A DNA stretch of 64,000 nucleotides. Origin: Novosphingobium hassiacum (lineage in GTDB: Bacteria; Pseudomonadota; Alphaproteobacteria; Sphingomonadales; Sphingomonadaceae). The stretch lies in contig NZ_JACICY010000002.1 of the NCBI RefSeq assembly GCF_014196055.1, forward strand, positions 446,553 through 510,552, read 5' to 3'. Shown here one piece after another: positions 10,942-18,191 of the stretch. A program made the position numbers and the translations under genes. How positions within the stretch are numbered: position 1 is the stretch's first letter; each line of letters begins with the position of its first letter. Under the pieces are notes generated by a model. The model was given only the letters and a program-made list of their open reading frames with translations, was not told the origin of the DNA and ran no database searches.

Positions 10942-11034
10942 TCGTGTCGAGCGAAGCCGAGACACTGCGCGCGGTGTCTCGACTTCGGGCAAAGCCCGAA
11001 GTTTATCCTGAGCTTGTCGATGGGCTCGACACGA
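10942..11034. repeat. Intergenic nested inverted repeat (sphingomonad-type)
   Basis: Outer arms TCGTGTCGAGC (10942-10952) and GCTCGACACGA (11024-11034) are exact inverted copies. Inside are a second pair, GAGACAC (10959-10965) and GTGTCTC (10974-10980), and a hairpin TTCGGGC-aaa-GCCCGAA. The segment ATCCTGAGCTTGTCGA (11005-11020) recurs with one change at 46426-46441 inside the end of a coding sequence. The layout suggests a dispersed non-coding repeat rather than a gene. Confidence 0.7.
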
Positions 11035-11061
11035 CGGCGGAGGAAACCGCTCCCAAGGCAC

Positions 11062-11094
11062 AAAAAAGGGCGGCTCCCCCCGGAGGCCGCCCTT
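11062..11094 (-). terminator. Rho-independent terminator of the PEP-CTERM gene
   Basis: Stem AAGGGCGGC (11066-11074) / GCCGCCCTT (11086-11094). On the minus strand the stem is followed by a run of six T residues (11062-11067 complement), so it terminates transcription of the minus-strand gene that ends at 11134. Confidence 0.85.
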
Positions 11095-11133
11095 CTCTTG
11101 ACCCCGCCGGAGAGCAGGGGTTGTCGTTAGAAC

Positions 11134-12075
11134 TCAGGCCGCTTTGGGCTTGGCAAACCGACGCCGAGCAACCAGGCCTGCTGCCGCTGCGCCGAACAGG
11201 ATCACCATCGACGGCTCGGGAACTTCGGTTCCGCCCGTGGTCGACGTGGTCGTCGTGGTTCCGCCGTTGGTCGTCCCGCCGTTCGAGCTGGACGTCGACG
11301 ACGAAGTTGAGGTCGACGAGGATGTCGAACTGCTGGTGCTGCTCGATGTCGAGGAGCTGGACGTTACGTTGCCCGAAGACGTCGAGGTCGAAGAGCTCGA
11401 TGTGACGTTGCCCGACGACGTGCTGACGTTGCCGCTCGAAGTGGAAACGTTCCCGCTCGACGTGGATACATTGCCCGAGGACGTCGAGACATTCCCCGAG
11501 GACGTCGAGGTCGAGGTCGAGACCCCGCCCGTCGAAGTCGAGACACCACCGGTCGTGGACGAGCTGCCACCCGAACTGGTCGAGCTGGACCCGCCCGACG
11601 AGGACGTCGACCCACCGGACGTTGAGGTCGAGCCGGTGCTTGTCGAAGAAACGACAACGCTGCCGCCGCCACCACCGCCGCCGCCACCAAAGAAGCCGCC
11701 GAAGAACCCGCCGCCAAAGCCGCCGATCCCGCCACCGCCGATGACGACAGGCACGCCGCCACCCGAACTGCCGCCGATCGGCTGTGGGGGCATAGGAGGC
11801 ATGTACGGCACCGGCACCATCGCCATCTGCTGGGCGGGCGCACACGACTTGGTCGTGGTCGTCGTCACGATGCGGCGTGCGCGGTGCACTTCGCGCGGTG
11901 CGGCGCGCCGTGCGATCACGCGCTTGGCGGGCTTCGCGCTCTTCACCTTGACCGGCTTGGTGTGGTGGATCTCACCCTTGGAAGGTGCTTCCGAAACGTG
12001 CACGGCGCCACCGCCGAGCATCGCTCCGCCTGCTGCGGCTGCCGCCAATTTCGCCAATGCCATCCGAACCGACAT
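11134..12075 (-). CDS. PEP-CTERM sorting domain protein with Ser/Thr/Gly-rich low-complexity body
   Basis: A 313-residue exported protein. It opens with an N-terminal hydrophobic segment (MALAKLAAAAAGGAMLGGG), then a basic region (residues 35-70) and a Pro/Gly-rich stretch with a poly-Gly run. A long Ser/Thr/Gly region (residues 141-282) includes repeated SGNVSTS units. It closes with VPEPSMVILFGAAAAGLVARRRF, a textbook PEP-CTERM signal: the PEP motif, a transmembrane helix and an Arg cluster. Exosortase would cleave it and send the protein to the surface or extracellular matrix. No exosortase is in this window. The low-complexity region could be glycosylated. Confidence 0.85.
   Translation of the reverse strand: MSVRMALAKLAAAAAGGAMLGGGAVHVSEAPSKGEIHHTKPVKVKSAKPAKRVIARRAAPREVHRARRIVTTTTTKSCAPAQQMAMVPVPYMPPMPPQPIGGSSGGGVPVVIGGGGIGGFGGGFFGGFFGGGGGGGGGSVVVSSTSTGSTSTSGGSTSSSGGSSSTSSGGSSSTTGGVSTSTGGVSTSTSTSSGNVSTSSGNVSTSSGNVSTSSGNVSTSSGNVTSSSSTSTSSGNVTSSSSTSSSTSSSTSSSTSTSSSTSSSNGGTTNGGTTTTTSTTGGTEVPEPSMVILFGAAAAGLVARRRFAKPKAA
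11365..11499 (-). repeat. Coding tandem repeat (SGNVSTS units) in the PEP-CTERM gene
   Basis: About seven near-identical units of the pattern Ser-Gly-Asn-Val-(Ser/Thr)-(Thr/Ser)-Ser at residues 193-237. The nucleotide sequence repeats with an 18-21 bp period. This kind of tract changes length by replication slippage and in-frame recombination. Confidence 0.75.
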
Positions 12076-12305
12076 GATCTGTGCTCTCGTTCTTCCCTGG
12101 GAAAGCGCGTTAGCAGATGGGAGTTAACACACCGCTCGCCTTTCCTGACCTGCCCAAGAACGCAGAAGGGCAGGGTCGCGGCAATGCCGTTAACCCTATT
12201 GAAACCTTGGAATCTGACCAAAAACGGGACCGGCTGCGGCTGGCCGTCAACTCTGTACCAATATGGGACCGAACCGACGGGGCTTCTAAATAATCGAATT
12301 GACGC

Positions 12306-12345
12306 GATGTAACCCCAGGGTTACTAGTAACCTGTAAGTTACATC
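12306..12345. promoter_or_regulatory. 40-bp dyad operator candidate upstream of membrane protein/HTH pair
   Basis: A perfect inner palindrome GGTTACTAGTAACC (12319-12332) is nested in outer arms GATGTAAC (12306-12313) and GTTACATC (12338-12345), all with the same centre between 12325 and 12326. This makes four GTAAC half-sites with alternating orientation. It lies 19 bp before the ATG at 12364, just ahead of a GGGGGAG ribosome-binding site, while an AT-rich TAAATAAT element lies upstream near 12286. The adjacent XRE-type regulator is the obvious candidate ligand. Confidence 0.6.
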
Positions 12346-12363
12346 GAGTGGGGGAGCCCGACC

Positions 12364-12795
12364 ATGACCGATTCTGCCGAAGCCGCCGACCGCCTCAGTC
12401 TCCGCCGTGTGCGTGCTCTGCAGGTAGTGATGATCCTGTTCGCCGCGCAGGCCGGTCGGCCGCAAGTCGACATGCCGGACCGCGCAGTCGAGTACGTCGG
12501 CCACTTCGCGTGGCTGGTCATGGCTTTGGTGCTGTTCATGGTTTTGCGCACCGGTGGCTTCTGGCTGCGCAACCCGGAACTGCGCGCGCTCGCCAATGAC
12601 GAAGTAACCCGCGCGCACCGCGCCGAGGCGATGGAATGGGGCTTCACCGCCGCAATTCTCGTGGCGATCGGTGGCTGCGTCGTTGCCTCGTTGACCGCTA
12701 TGCCTTCGGTCTTCGCGTTCAAGCTGGTGATCCTGATCGGCCTGTTCGTGGCGGTGTTCCGCTTCGTCAAGCTGGAGCGCGCGGCACTTGCCTGA
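12364..12795 (+). CDS. Four-helix integral membrane protein (unknown function)
   Basis: A 143-residue protein with about four predicted membrane helices: residues 18-30, 48-68, 90-112 and 116-136, with charged loops such as LRNPELRALANDEVTRAHRAEAMEWG between. The segment NDEVTRAHRAEA preceding the third helix resembles the conserved region of small membrane proteins that travel with an XRE regulator (DUF2178-like pairs). No catalytic motif is evident. Its last codons overlap the start of the HTH gene by 8 bp. The 288 bp upstream contain the dyad operator candidate but no other gene. Confidence 0.75.
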   Translation: MTDSAEAADRLSLRRVRALQVVMILFAAQAGRPQVDMPDRAVEYVGHFAWLVMALVLFMVLRTGGFWLRNPELRALANDEVTRAHRAEAMEWGFTAAILVAIGGCVVASLTAMPSVFAFKLVILIGLFVAVFRFVKLERAALA

Positions 12796-12997
12796 GCGGC
12801 TCGACAACACGCTGCGCGCCGCGCGCGAAGGCAAGGGCTGGACGCAGGCCCAACTGGCCGACGCCATCGGGGTCAGTCGCAAGACCGTCAACACGGTCGA
12901 AAACGGCGTGTTCGTGCCCTCGACGATCATCGCGCTCAAGCTGGCGCAGGCGCTCGGTCAGCCCGTGGAGGCGCTATTCAGGATCGTCGAAGAGTGA
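12788..12997 (+). CDS. XRE-family helix-turn-helix transcriptional regulator (short)
   Basis: A 69-residue, single-domain regulator: [58 protein letters not shown] covers a complete five-helix HTH_3 fold, with recognition helix [10 protein letters not shown]. It has no sensor domain. The start is a TTG at 12788 overlapping the stop of the membrane protein; no ATG is available in frame. Small regulators of this exact length (YozG/PH1519 type) commonly pair with a membrane protein whose state they may report. Its 3' end overlaps ruvB (convergent) by 24 bp. Confidence 0.85.
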   Translation: MPERLDNTLRAAREGKGWTQAQLADAIGVSRKTVNTVENGVFVPSTIIALKLAQALGQPVEALFRIVEE

Positions 12998-14002
12998 CGG
13001 GATCGAACCCGTCGGCGGCGTCAACCCGAGGTGCTTCCACCCGCGATCGTTGAGGCAGCGCCCGCGTGCAGTGCGCGCCACCAGTCCCAGCTGAATCAGG
13101 TAGGGCTCGATCACTTCCTCGATCGTGTCGCGCGGTTCGGAAAGCCCCGCCGCCAGCGTTTCGACGCCGACCGGACCGCCCTTGTAGATGTCCGCAATCA
13201 TCATCAGGTAGCGCCGATCCTGCAGGTCGAGCCCGATCTTGTCGACCTCGAGCCGGGTCAGCGCGCTGTCCGCGACGCCTTGCGTAATCGTCTCCACCCC
13301 ATCGACTTGCGCGAAATCGCGCACCCGGCGCAGCAGGCGCCCTGCCACGCGCGGCGTGCCGCGTGCGCGCCGCGCGATCTCGTTCGCGCCGCCATGGTCG
13401 ATGCCCACGCCCATCAGCGAAGCGCCGCGCGCGACAACGCGCTCCAGTTCGGGCACCGAATAGAACTGCAAACGCACCGGGATTCCGAAGCGATCACGCA
13501 ACGGCGTCTGCAACAGCCCTTGCCGCGTCGTCGCGCCGATCAGCGTGAATGGCGGCAGGTCGATCCGCACCGATCGCGCCGACGGCCCTTCGCCGATGAT
13601 CAGGTCGAGCGCGCGGTCCTCCATCGCCGGGTAGAGCACTTCCTCGACCACCGGATTGAGCCGGTGGATCTCGTCGATGAACAGCACATCGCCCGATTCG
13701 AGATTGGTCAGCAGCGCCGCCAGATCGCCCGCCTTGGCGATGACCGGCCCCGACGTCGCGCGGAAATTGACCCCCAGTTCGCGCGCAATGATCTGCGCCA
13801 GCGTGGTCTTGCCCAGCCCCGGCGGCCCGAAGAACAACACATGATCCATCGCCTCACGCCGCATCTTGGCGCTTTCGATGAACACGCGCAGGTTATCCCG
13901 CGCCGCCTCCTGCCCGACGAACTCGTGCAGCGTTTTCGGACGCAACGCGGCGTCCACGTCCTCGTGCTGGCGGTCGGGGGAGAGGAGGGGGTTGTCTGTC
14001 AT
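12974..14002 (-). CDS. ruvB: Holliday junction branch migration ATPase RuvB
   Basis: A 342-residue AAA+ motor that drives RuvA-bound Holliday junction branch migration. Walker A is GPPGLGKTT, Walker B is LFIDEIHRL, sensor 1 is LIGATTRQG, and the arginine finger lies in [10 protein letters not shown]. The C-terminal winged-helix ends at [16 protein letters not shown]. The ATG (14000-14002) overlaps the stop of the upstream HEPN gene by 4 bp, so ruvB is translationally coupled to that gene and not directly to ruvA. The 3' end overlaps the convergent HTH gene. Confidence 0.98.
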   Translation of the reverse strand: MTDNPLLSPDRQHEDVDAALRPKTLHEFVGQEAARDNLRVFIESAKMRREAMDHVLFFGPPGLGKTTLAQIIARELGVNFRATSGPVIAKAGDLAALLTNLESGDVLFIDEIHRLNPVVEEVLYPAMEDRALDLIIGEGPSARSVRIDLPPFTLIGATTRQGLLQTPLRDRFGIPVRLQFYSVPELERVVARGASLMGVGIDHGGANEIARRARGTPRVAGRLLRRVRDFAQVDGVETITQGVADSALTRLEVDKIGLDLQDRRYLMMIADIYKGGPVGVETLAAGLSEPRDTIEEVIEPYLIQLGLVARTARGRCLNDRGWKHLGLTPPTGSIPSLFDDPE

Positions 14003-14691
14003 GCTGGTTTAAGTCGAGCGTTGCGCCCTTGTAGGTCAAACCGTTTGAAATTTTGGGAAACGGATTCAACGCTTCGCCTACCCAAGTTGCGGACCAATGC
14101 AACTGCCGCAACAGCAGCACCTTTCCCAACTACTTCGTCACCAATGTCGCCATGAGCTATTCTGTGCCGCAGTTTCAGCATGTCTTCAAGTTTGCCGACA
14201 TAAATTTCCGGACCCCACCGCTGGTATCGCCATGATAATGTAATGTCATCAATATCAAGCGTTGATCTAAATATCTTTTTTAAATTATCCGAGTTTGGTG
14301 TGTTTAAGGCTGCAGTTTTTGATGCCACATACTCTCGGTATATTTCCCGCCACCCATGACCAGCAAGACTCCATAATGCTTCTTTTGATGTTTTGTTAAG
14401 CGACTTCATGCCGGTTTTGTTGTAATACCATTCGAGCATTGGGTCGCGAACGCCAACGGGTAAGTCATCTGCCCGCTTGAAGCGTTTGGCCAGTGAGGCT
14501 CCATTCCTGCGGATGAGATCTTCGCAAAACCATTCCCAGGCAGACACCGAAAGCAGCAGAGAACTGCGATTTAAGACGTCCATGTTGTGCCGCCTTCCAG
14601 GCCCCGCACCCCCTATGTGTGCATGGAACTCAATCAGGCGATCCGCATCGGCGAGCCGAAGGTCGAGCCGTTCCAGTGTAGTTAGCTTCAC
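13999..14691 (-). CDS. HEPN-domain protein inserted between ruvA and ruvB
   Basis: A 230-residue protein of the MAE_28990/RiboL-PSP-HEPN type. The N-terminal helices contain [23 protein letters not shown] (residues 40-62). The C-terminal helix carries the Rx4H signature R175-HRIA-H180, the catalytic motif of HEPN ribonucleases. It starts with GTG at 14691, overlapping the ruvA stop by 4 bp (GTGA), and ends by overlapping the ruvB ATG by 4 bp. Its middle (about 14230-14430) is clearly more AT-rich than the ruv genes around it, suggesting horizontal origin. HEPN proteins serve in toxin-antitoxin and antiphage systems; function here is not established. Confidence 0.75.
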   Translation of the reverse strand: MKLTTLERLDLRLADADRLIEFHAHIGGAGPGRRHNMDVLNRSSLLLSVSAWEWFCEDLIRRNGASLAKRFKRADDLPVGVRDPMLEWYYNKTGMKSLNKTSKEALWSLAGHGWREIYREYVASKTAALNTPNSDNLKKIFRSTLDIDDITLSWRYQRWGPEIYVGKLEDMLKLRHRIAHGDIGDEVVGKGAAVAAVALVRNLGRRSVESVSQNFKRFDLQGRNARLKPA

Positions 14692-15302
14692 CCCGCCGCC
14701 CTCTTAAGCGCGACCCGCACAAGGTCGTTCAGCCCCGCATCCTCGCCCAGTTCCTCGACGGCCTTGCCAACCGCATTGCTGGCCACCAGCGGCTTGAAAC
14801 CAAGGTTCTGCAACGCCGAGATCGCGTCTGCGCTGGCCGAGCCCGGCGGCACGTAACCCACGTCGCCGCCCATCCCGACCGGCGAAGCATAGCCCGCAAG
14901 GCCACCCGCCTTGTCCTTCAGCTCGTTGACAATCCGGCTCGCCAGCTTCGGCCCGACGCCGTTTGCGCGCGCCACCATTGCGGCATCGCCATGGGCGCAG
15001 GCGCGCTGCAGTTCCTCGATTGCGAGGGCCGAGAGGATCGCCAGCGCGACCTTGCTTCCCACGCCCTGAACCGCCGTCAGCAGGCGGAACCATGCGCGTT
15101 CGCCGGCGCTGGTAAAGCCGATCAGGCGCTGGTCGGTCTCGCTCACCTGCATTTCGGTATGGACCACCACCGCGTCGCCGCGAATGCCAAGGTGCGTGAG
15201 CGTCTTGGCCGAGCATTGCACGAGGTAGCCGACGCCGCCCACGTCGATCACCGCCCAGTCGGGGCCGGTATCGTCGAGTATCCCGGTAAGCTTGGCGATC
15301 AT
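14688..15302 (-). CDS. ruvA: Holliday junction DNA helicase subunit RuvA
   Basis: A 204-residue protein that binds four-way junctions as a tetramer and loads RuvB. The N-terminal OB-fold starts [31 protein letters not shown]. Two helix-hairpin-helix motifs follow ([17 protein letters not shown] and [21 protein letters not shown]), and a C-terminal domain III ([21 protein letters not shown]) contacts RuvB. The stop overlaps the HEPN gene by 4 bp. An AGGA ribosome-binding element 8 bp before the ATG lies inside a hairpin (15308-15324). Confidence 0.97.
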   Translation of the reverse strand: MIAKLTGILDDTGPDWAVIDVGGVGYLVQCSAKTLTHLGIRGDAVVVHTEMQVSETDQRLIGFTSAGERAWFRLLTAVQGVGSKVALAILSALAIEELQRACAHGDAAMVARANGVGPKLASRIVNELKDKAGGLAGYASPVGMGGDVGYVPPGSASADAISALQNLGFKPLVASNAVGKAVEELGEDAGLNDLVRVALKRAAG

Positions 15303-15307
15303 GGTTT

Positions 15308-15324
15308 GTTCCTATGACAGGAAC
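15308..15324 (-). promoter_or_regulatory. Hairpin containing the ruvA Shine-Dalgarno
   Basis: Perfect inverted repeat GTTCCT (15308-15313) / AGGAAC (15319-15324) with a 5-nt loop. On the minus-strand transcript it ends 5 nt before the ruvA start and includes the AGGA ribosome-binding element, so the folded form could mask it. It does not match the alphaproteobacterial LexA box (GTTC-N7-GTTC). Confidence 0.4.
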
Positions 15325-15356
15325 TTTTCACCAAAGCCAGAGCCTAAAGCCACCAA

Positions 15357-15854
15357 TCAGGTGTTGGCCTGATCTTCCTCGGGCACATCGTCCCACGGAC
15401 GGTAGTAGAGCTTTGCGCATTCGTCCGACAGGACCCCGCCGGTCAGCGTCAGGTCGTCCTTGAACGCATCGGCGACGAAATCCATCGTCGAGAGGTGGCG
15501 GTCCTCGAAGTACATCTCGTGGACGTCGTCCCGCCCCGCGCCATAGACGATGCGCGATACGCCCGCCCAAATCGAGGCCATCGTGCACATGCCGCAGGGC
15601 TGCAGCGTGGAATAGAGCGTAACGCCCGGAAAGCGCATCTCGCCTGAATGCTTGCCCGCCGCGCGGATCGCCATGATCTCGGCATGGGCGGTGGGATCGC
15701 AATGCTCCTGCGTGCGGTTGATGCCGTGCGCGAGCAGTTCGCCATCGCGCACGATGATCGCGGCAATCGGCGTGTTTGCAGGATCTGTACCCTTGCGCGC
15801 TATCGCAAGGTCGCGGGCGCGGGCCATCCAGTCTTCGTCGGTGAGCTTTTCCAT
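15357..15854 (-). CDS. Nucleoside/guanine deaminase-like cytidine deaminase superfamily protein
   Basis: A 165-residue zinc deaminase. The zinc site is complete: H57-A-E59 (TAHAEIMAIR) and PCGMC with Cys87 and Cys90. The C-terminal DRHLSTMDFVADAFKDDLTLTGGVLSDECAKLY is more like guanine deaminase/nucleoside deaminases than the tRNA adenosine deaminase TadA. I use the ATG at 15854 (MEKLTDEDWM), which gives the family N-terminus; the frame extends to 15926, overlapping ruvC. It lies in the ruv operon between ruvC and ruvA, 43 bp after ruvC. Confidence 0.85.
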   Translation of the reverse strand: MEKLTDEDWMARARDLAIARKGTDPANTPIAAIIVRDGELLAHGINRTQEHCDPTAHAEIMAIRAAGKHSGEMRFPGVTLYSTLQPCGMCTMASIWAGVSRIVYGAGRDDVHEMYFEDRHLSTMDFVADAFKDDLTLTGGVLSDECAKLYYRPWDDVPEEDQANT

Positions 15855-15897
15855 GCCTTGCGATACGCCGGACGAAGGCAAGTCGTTCCGCCAGAAA

Positions 15898-16374
15898 TTA
15901 GCGATGACTTCCCAGCATATTCGCATGCGTGATCGCCACGGCCAGCGCGTCGGCCGCGTCCTCGCCTGCCAGCTTCACGCCGGGCAGCAGGATCTTGAGC
16001 ATGTGCTGTACCTGCTGCTTTTCCGCGCCACCGGTGCCGACCAGCGCTTTCTTGATCACCTTGGTCGGATATTCCGCGACCGGAATGCCCGCGCGTGCGA
16101 CCGACAGCATCGCCACGCCGCGCGCTTGCCCGAGCTTGAGCGTCGACTGCGGATTGACGTTGACGAACACCTCTTCCACCGCGCCGCTATCGGGTCGGTG
16201 TTCGAGGATCACCGCCGCCAGCGCGGAGTCCAGTTCGACCAGCCGCTCGGCCATGCTCGCCTTGGCATTGGTGCGAATCTGGCCGTTGGCCACATGGCGC
16301 AAGTTGCTGCCCGATTTGGACACGATGCCCCAGCCGGTGCAGGTCAGGCCGGGGTCGATGCCAAGGATGATCAT
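15898..16374 (-). CDS. ruvC: Crossover junction endodeoxyribonuclease RuvC
   Basis: A 158-residue RNase H-fold resolvase that cuts Holliday junctions held by RuvAB. The N-terminus [18 protein letters not shown] carries catalytic Asp7. [26 protein letters not shown] supplies the second acidic residue and the DNA-contact loop. The C-terminal [14 protein letters not shown] has the two final catalytic aspartates. It lies directly upstream of the deaminase and ruvA in the same direction. Confidence 0.97.
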   Translation of the reverse strand: MIILGIDPGLTCTGWGIVSKSGSNLRHVANGQIRTNAKASMAERLVELDSALAAVILEHRPDSGAVEEVFVNVNPQSTLKLGQARGVAMLSVARAGIPVAEYPTKVIKKALVGTGGAEKQQVQHMLKILLPGVKLAGEDAADALAVAITHANMLGSHR

Positions 16375-16429
16375 GTCAGGCCCTTAATCCGGCAATCCAA
16401 ACTCTCCCACGAACGGGTGAGGGAAGAAG

Positions 16430-16780
16430 TCACAAACGCAGCCCGAAGCGCGGTCCAACCTGCATCATTGCCAGATACAGCGCCACGGTAAGAACGCATC
16501 CCGCAGCCAGCGCTGCCCAGAACGGCAGACCGGCACGCAGCAGGCGCGGGATCAGCAGGAACATTGGCAGCGACGGCAGCACGTACCAGAACGTCGCCTC
16601 GGCATGGATCGCCATGTTCTCTGCGTCCGGCCTAGCATTCCACAGCAGGATCATGCCCAGCACCGAGACGAGCGGGAGCGAGGCGACCAGCGCGCCCACC
16701 GCTGGCAGCTTGCGCCCGATCTCGGCGATCAGCGCGATCAGCAGGCCCGAGAGCACAGCCTTGATAGCAAGCGGCATCAT
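16430..16780 (-). CDS. DUF3147 family membrane protein
   Basis: A 116-residue protein with four predicted membrane helices and almost no soluble part. AEIGRKLPAVGALVASLPLVSVLGMILLW and AEATFWYVLPSLPMFLLIPRLLRAGLPFW fit the DUF3147 family, which is seen in many proteobacteria without known function. It begins 3 bp after the stop of the upstream exported-protein gene and is followed by 55 bp before ruvC, so it is probably in the yebC-ruv transcript. Either of two adjacent ATG codons could start it. Confidence 0.75.
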   Translation of the reverse strand: MMPLAIKAVLSGLLIALIAEIGRKLPAVGALVASLPLVSVLGMILLWNARPDAENMAIHAEATFWYVLPSLPMFLLIPRLLRAGLPFWAALAAGCVLTVALYLAMMQVGPRFGLRL

Positions 16781-16783
16781 GGG

Positions 16784-17347
16784 TCAGTAGACCATTTCGA
16801 ACGGGCTTCCGGGTGTTTCTGTGCCTACCCAGTCCTGCGGGGCGGCTGTCTGCAAGGCGTCAAATGCCTCCCGATTGAACCGGGCGCTGGTCTTGCAAGC
16901 GAGGCTGGCGATTTGTCGCTCACCCGATGCCCCGCGCAGGACCTCGATCCCGGACGATCGAATTCCCGGACTCTCGTTGAGCGAGCCGGTCTCGTCAACG
17001 TGGACCACGTAATGCGTCAAACCGTTGGTGAAGCGGATATAGTCCTGGTTGAGCCCGCCTTGGCTGCGATTGCCGCCGGTGCGGATGTTGCGCCAGTCAG
17101 GCGTGCTCGCCACCGCTAGCTCGGGTCGGCCAAGTCGCCCAAACCGATAATGCAGCGAGCTTCTGCCAAGACAGACACTGCCGATCTTCGCGCCGAACCC
17201 GCATGAGTAGACCACCCGTTCGCCGCCCGAGCAGAGACTGGCGGGGGGCGCCGGACGAGGGCGGGCAGGCGTTGCCACCGATCCGCTGGCAGCAAGCAGC
17301 CCGGCAAAGGCGACGGCAACACAACAAGTTGCCGCAGCCATTTGCAT
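16784..17347 (-). CDS. Exported hypothetical protein
   Basis: A 187-residue protein with an N-terminal signal peptide (MAAATCCVAVAFAGLLAASGSVATPARP). The mature domain starts with CSGGERVVYSCGFGAKIGSVCLG and has four cysteines in all, so disulfides are likely in the periplasm. Segments such as LHYRFGRLGRPELAVAS and YIRFTNGLTHYVVHVDE look like a beta-sandwich. I recognise no named domain. Its ATG overlaps the last base of the yebC stop codon (TGATG), so translation is coupled to yebC. Confidence 0.75.
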   Translation of the reverse strand: MQMAAATCCVAVAFAGLLAASGSVATPARPRPAPPASLCSGGERVVYSCGFGAKIGSVCLGRSSLHYRFGRLGRPELAVASTPDWRNIRTGGNRSQGGLNQDYIRFTNGLTHYVVHVDETGSLNESPGIRSSGIEVLRGASGERQIASLACKTSARFNREAFDALQTAAPQDWVGTETPGSPFEMVY

Positions 17348-18111
17348 CAGCCCAACTTCTCCATCACCTCATCGGGGATTTCGTAATTGCCCCACACCGT
17401 CTGGACGTCATCGTCCTCTTCCAGCACGTCGATCAGCTTGAGCAAGGTCGCCGCATCATCGGCCGAAACCTCGGTCGTGAGGCTCGGCCGCCAGGCAAGC
17501 TTGACGCCTTCGGCTTCGCCCAGCGTCTTTTCCAGTTCGCGCGCAACTTCGTGGAGACCGTCGACCGCGACCCAGATCTGGTGGCTGCCGGGATTTTCAT
17601 CACCATCGCCCATGTCCGATTCGACATCGTCGGCACCGGCTTCGATCGCCGCTTCGAGAACCTTGTCTTCGTCGCCGACCTTGCCCGGATACTCGATCAG
17701 CCCGAGCCGTTCGAAGCCATGGCTCACTGCGCCGGTCGCGCCCAGATTGCCGCCGTTCTTCGAAAACGCGGTGCGCACGTTCGTGGCGGTGCGGTTGCGA
17801 TTGTCGGTCAGCGCCTCGACGATGATCGCGACGCCGCCCGGGCCGTAGCCTTCGTAGCGCACTTCCTCGTAATTATCGCCTTCGCCCTTGCTCGCCTTGT
17901 CGATCGCGCGCTGGATGTTGTCCTTGGGCACCGACTGCGCCTTGGCGGCGTTGACGGCCGCGCGCAGGCGCGGGTTCATGTCCGGATCGGGCATGCCCAT
18001 CTTGGCCGCCACGGTGATTTCGCGGCTCAGCTTGGAGAACTGCGCCGAACGCTTTTTGTCCTGCGCACCCTTGCGATGCATGATGTTCTTGAACTTGGAA
18101 TGGCCTGCCAT
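17347..18111 (-). CDS. yebC: YebC/PmpR family protein (TACO1-like)
   Basis: A 254-residue protein of the YebC/TACO1 family. It opens [22 protein letters not shown], the family signature, and holds IMVEALTDN-like ([19 protein letters not shown]) and [18 protein letters not shown] segments. Members have been described as transcriptional regulators, and more recently as factors that help ribosomes through difficult sequences. Its position upstream of ruvC is conserved in many proteobacteria. The ATG at 18109-18111 is used because it gives the exact family N-terminus; the frame continues upstream without support. Confidence 0.95.
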   Translation of the reverse strand: MAGHSKFKNIMHRKGAQDKKRSAQFSKLSREITVAAKMGMPDPDMNPRLRAAVNAAKAQSVPKDNIQRAIDKASKGEGDNYEEVRYEGYGPGGVAIIVEALTDNRNRTATNVRTAFSKNGGNLGATGAVSHGFERLGLIEYPGKVGDEDKVLEAAIEAGADDVESDMGDGDENPGSHQIWVAVDGLHEVARELEKTLGEAEGVKLAWRPSLTTEVSADDAATLLKLIDVLEEDDDVQTVWGNYEIPDEVMEKLG

Positions 18112-18191
18112 GGGTCCCGTGCTTCTTGCTGGTCTTGCGGAATGTGGCATGCCCCCTAGCGGACGGCGCGCTTTCGGGCAATCATTGCGAC

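Noticed and set aside
11144..12127. 327-residue plus-strand frame antisense to the PEP-CTERM gene with Val/Asp/Glu repeats
   Set aside because: Mirror of the low-complexity Ser/Thr/Gly region; the PEP-CTERM tail on the opposite strand identifies the real coding strand, and the terminator at 11062-11094 also fits the minus strand.
15308..15324. LexA/SOS box of ruvA
   Set aside because: The palindrome GTTCCT...AGGAAC does not match the GTTC-N7-GTTC direct repeat used by alphaproteobacterial LexA.
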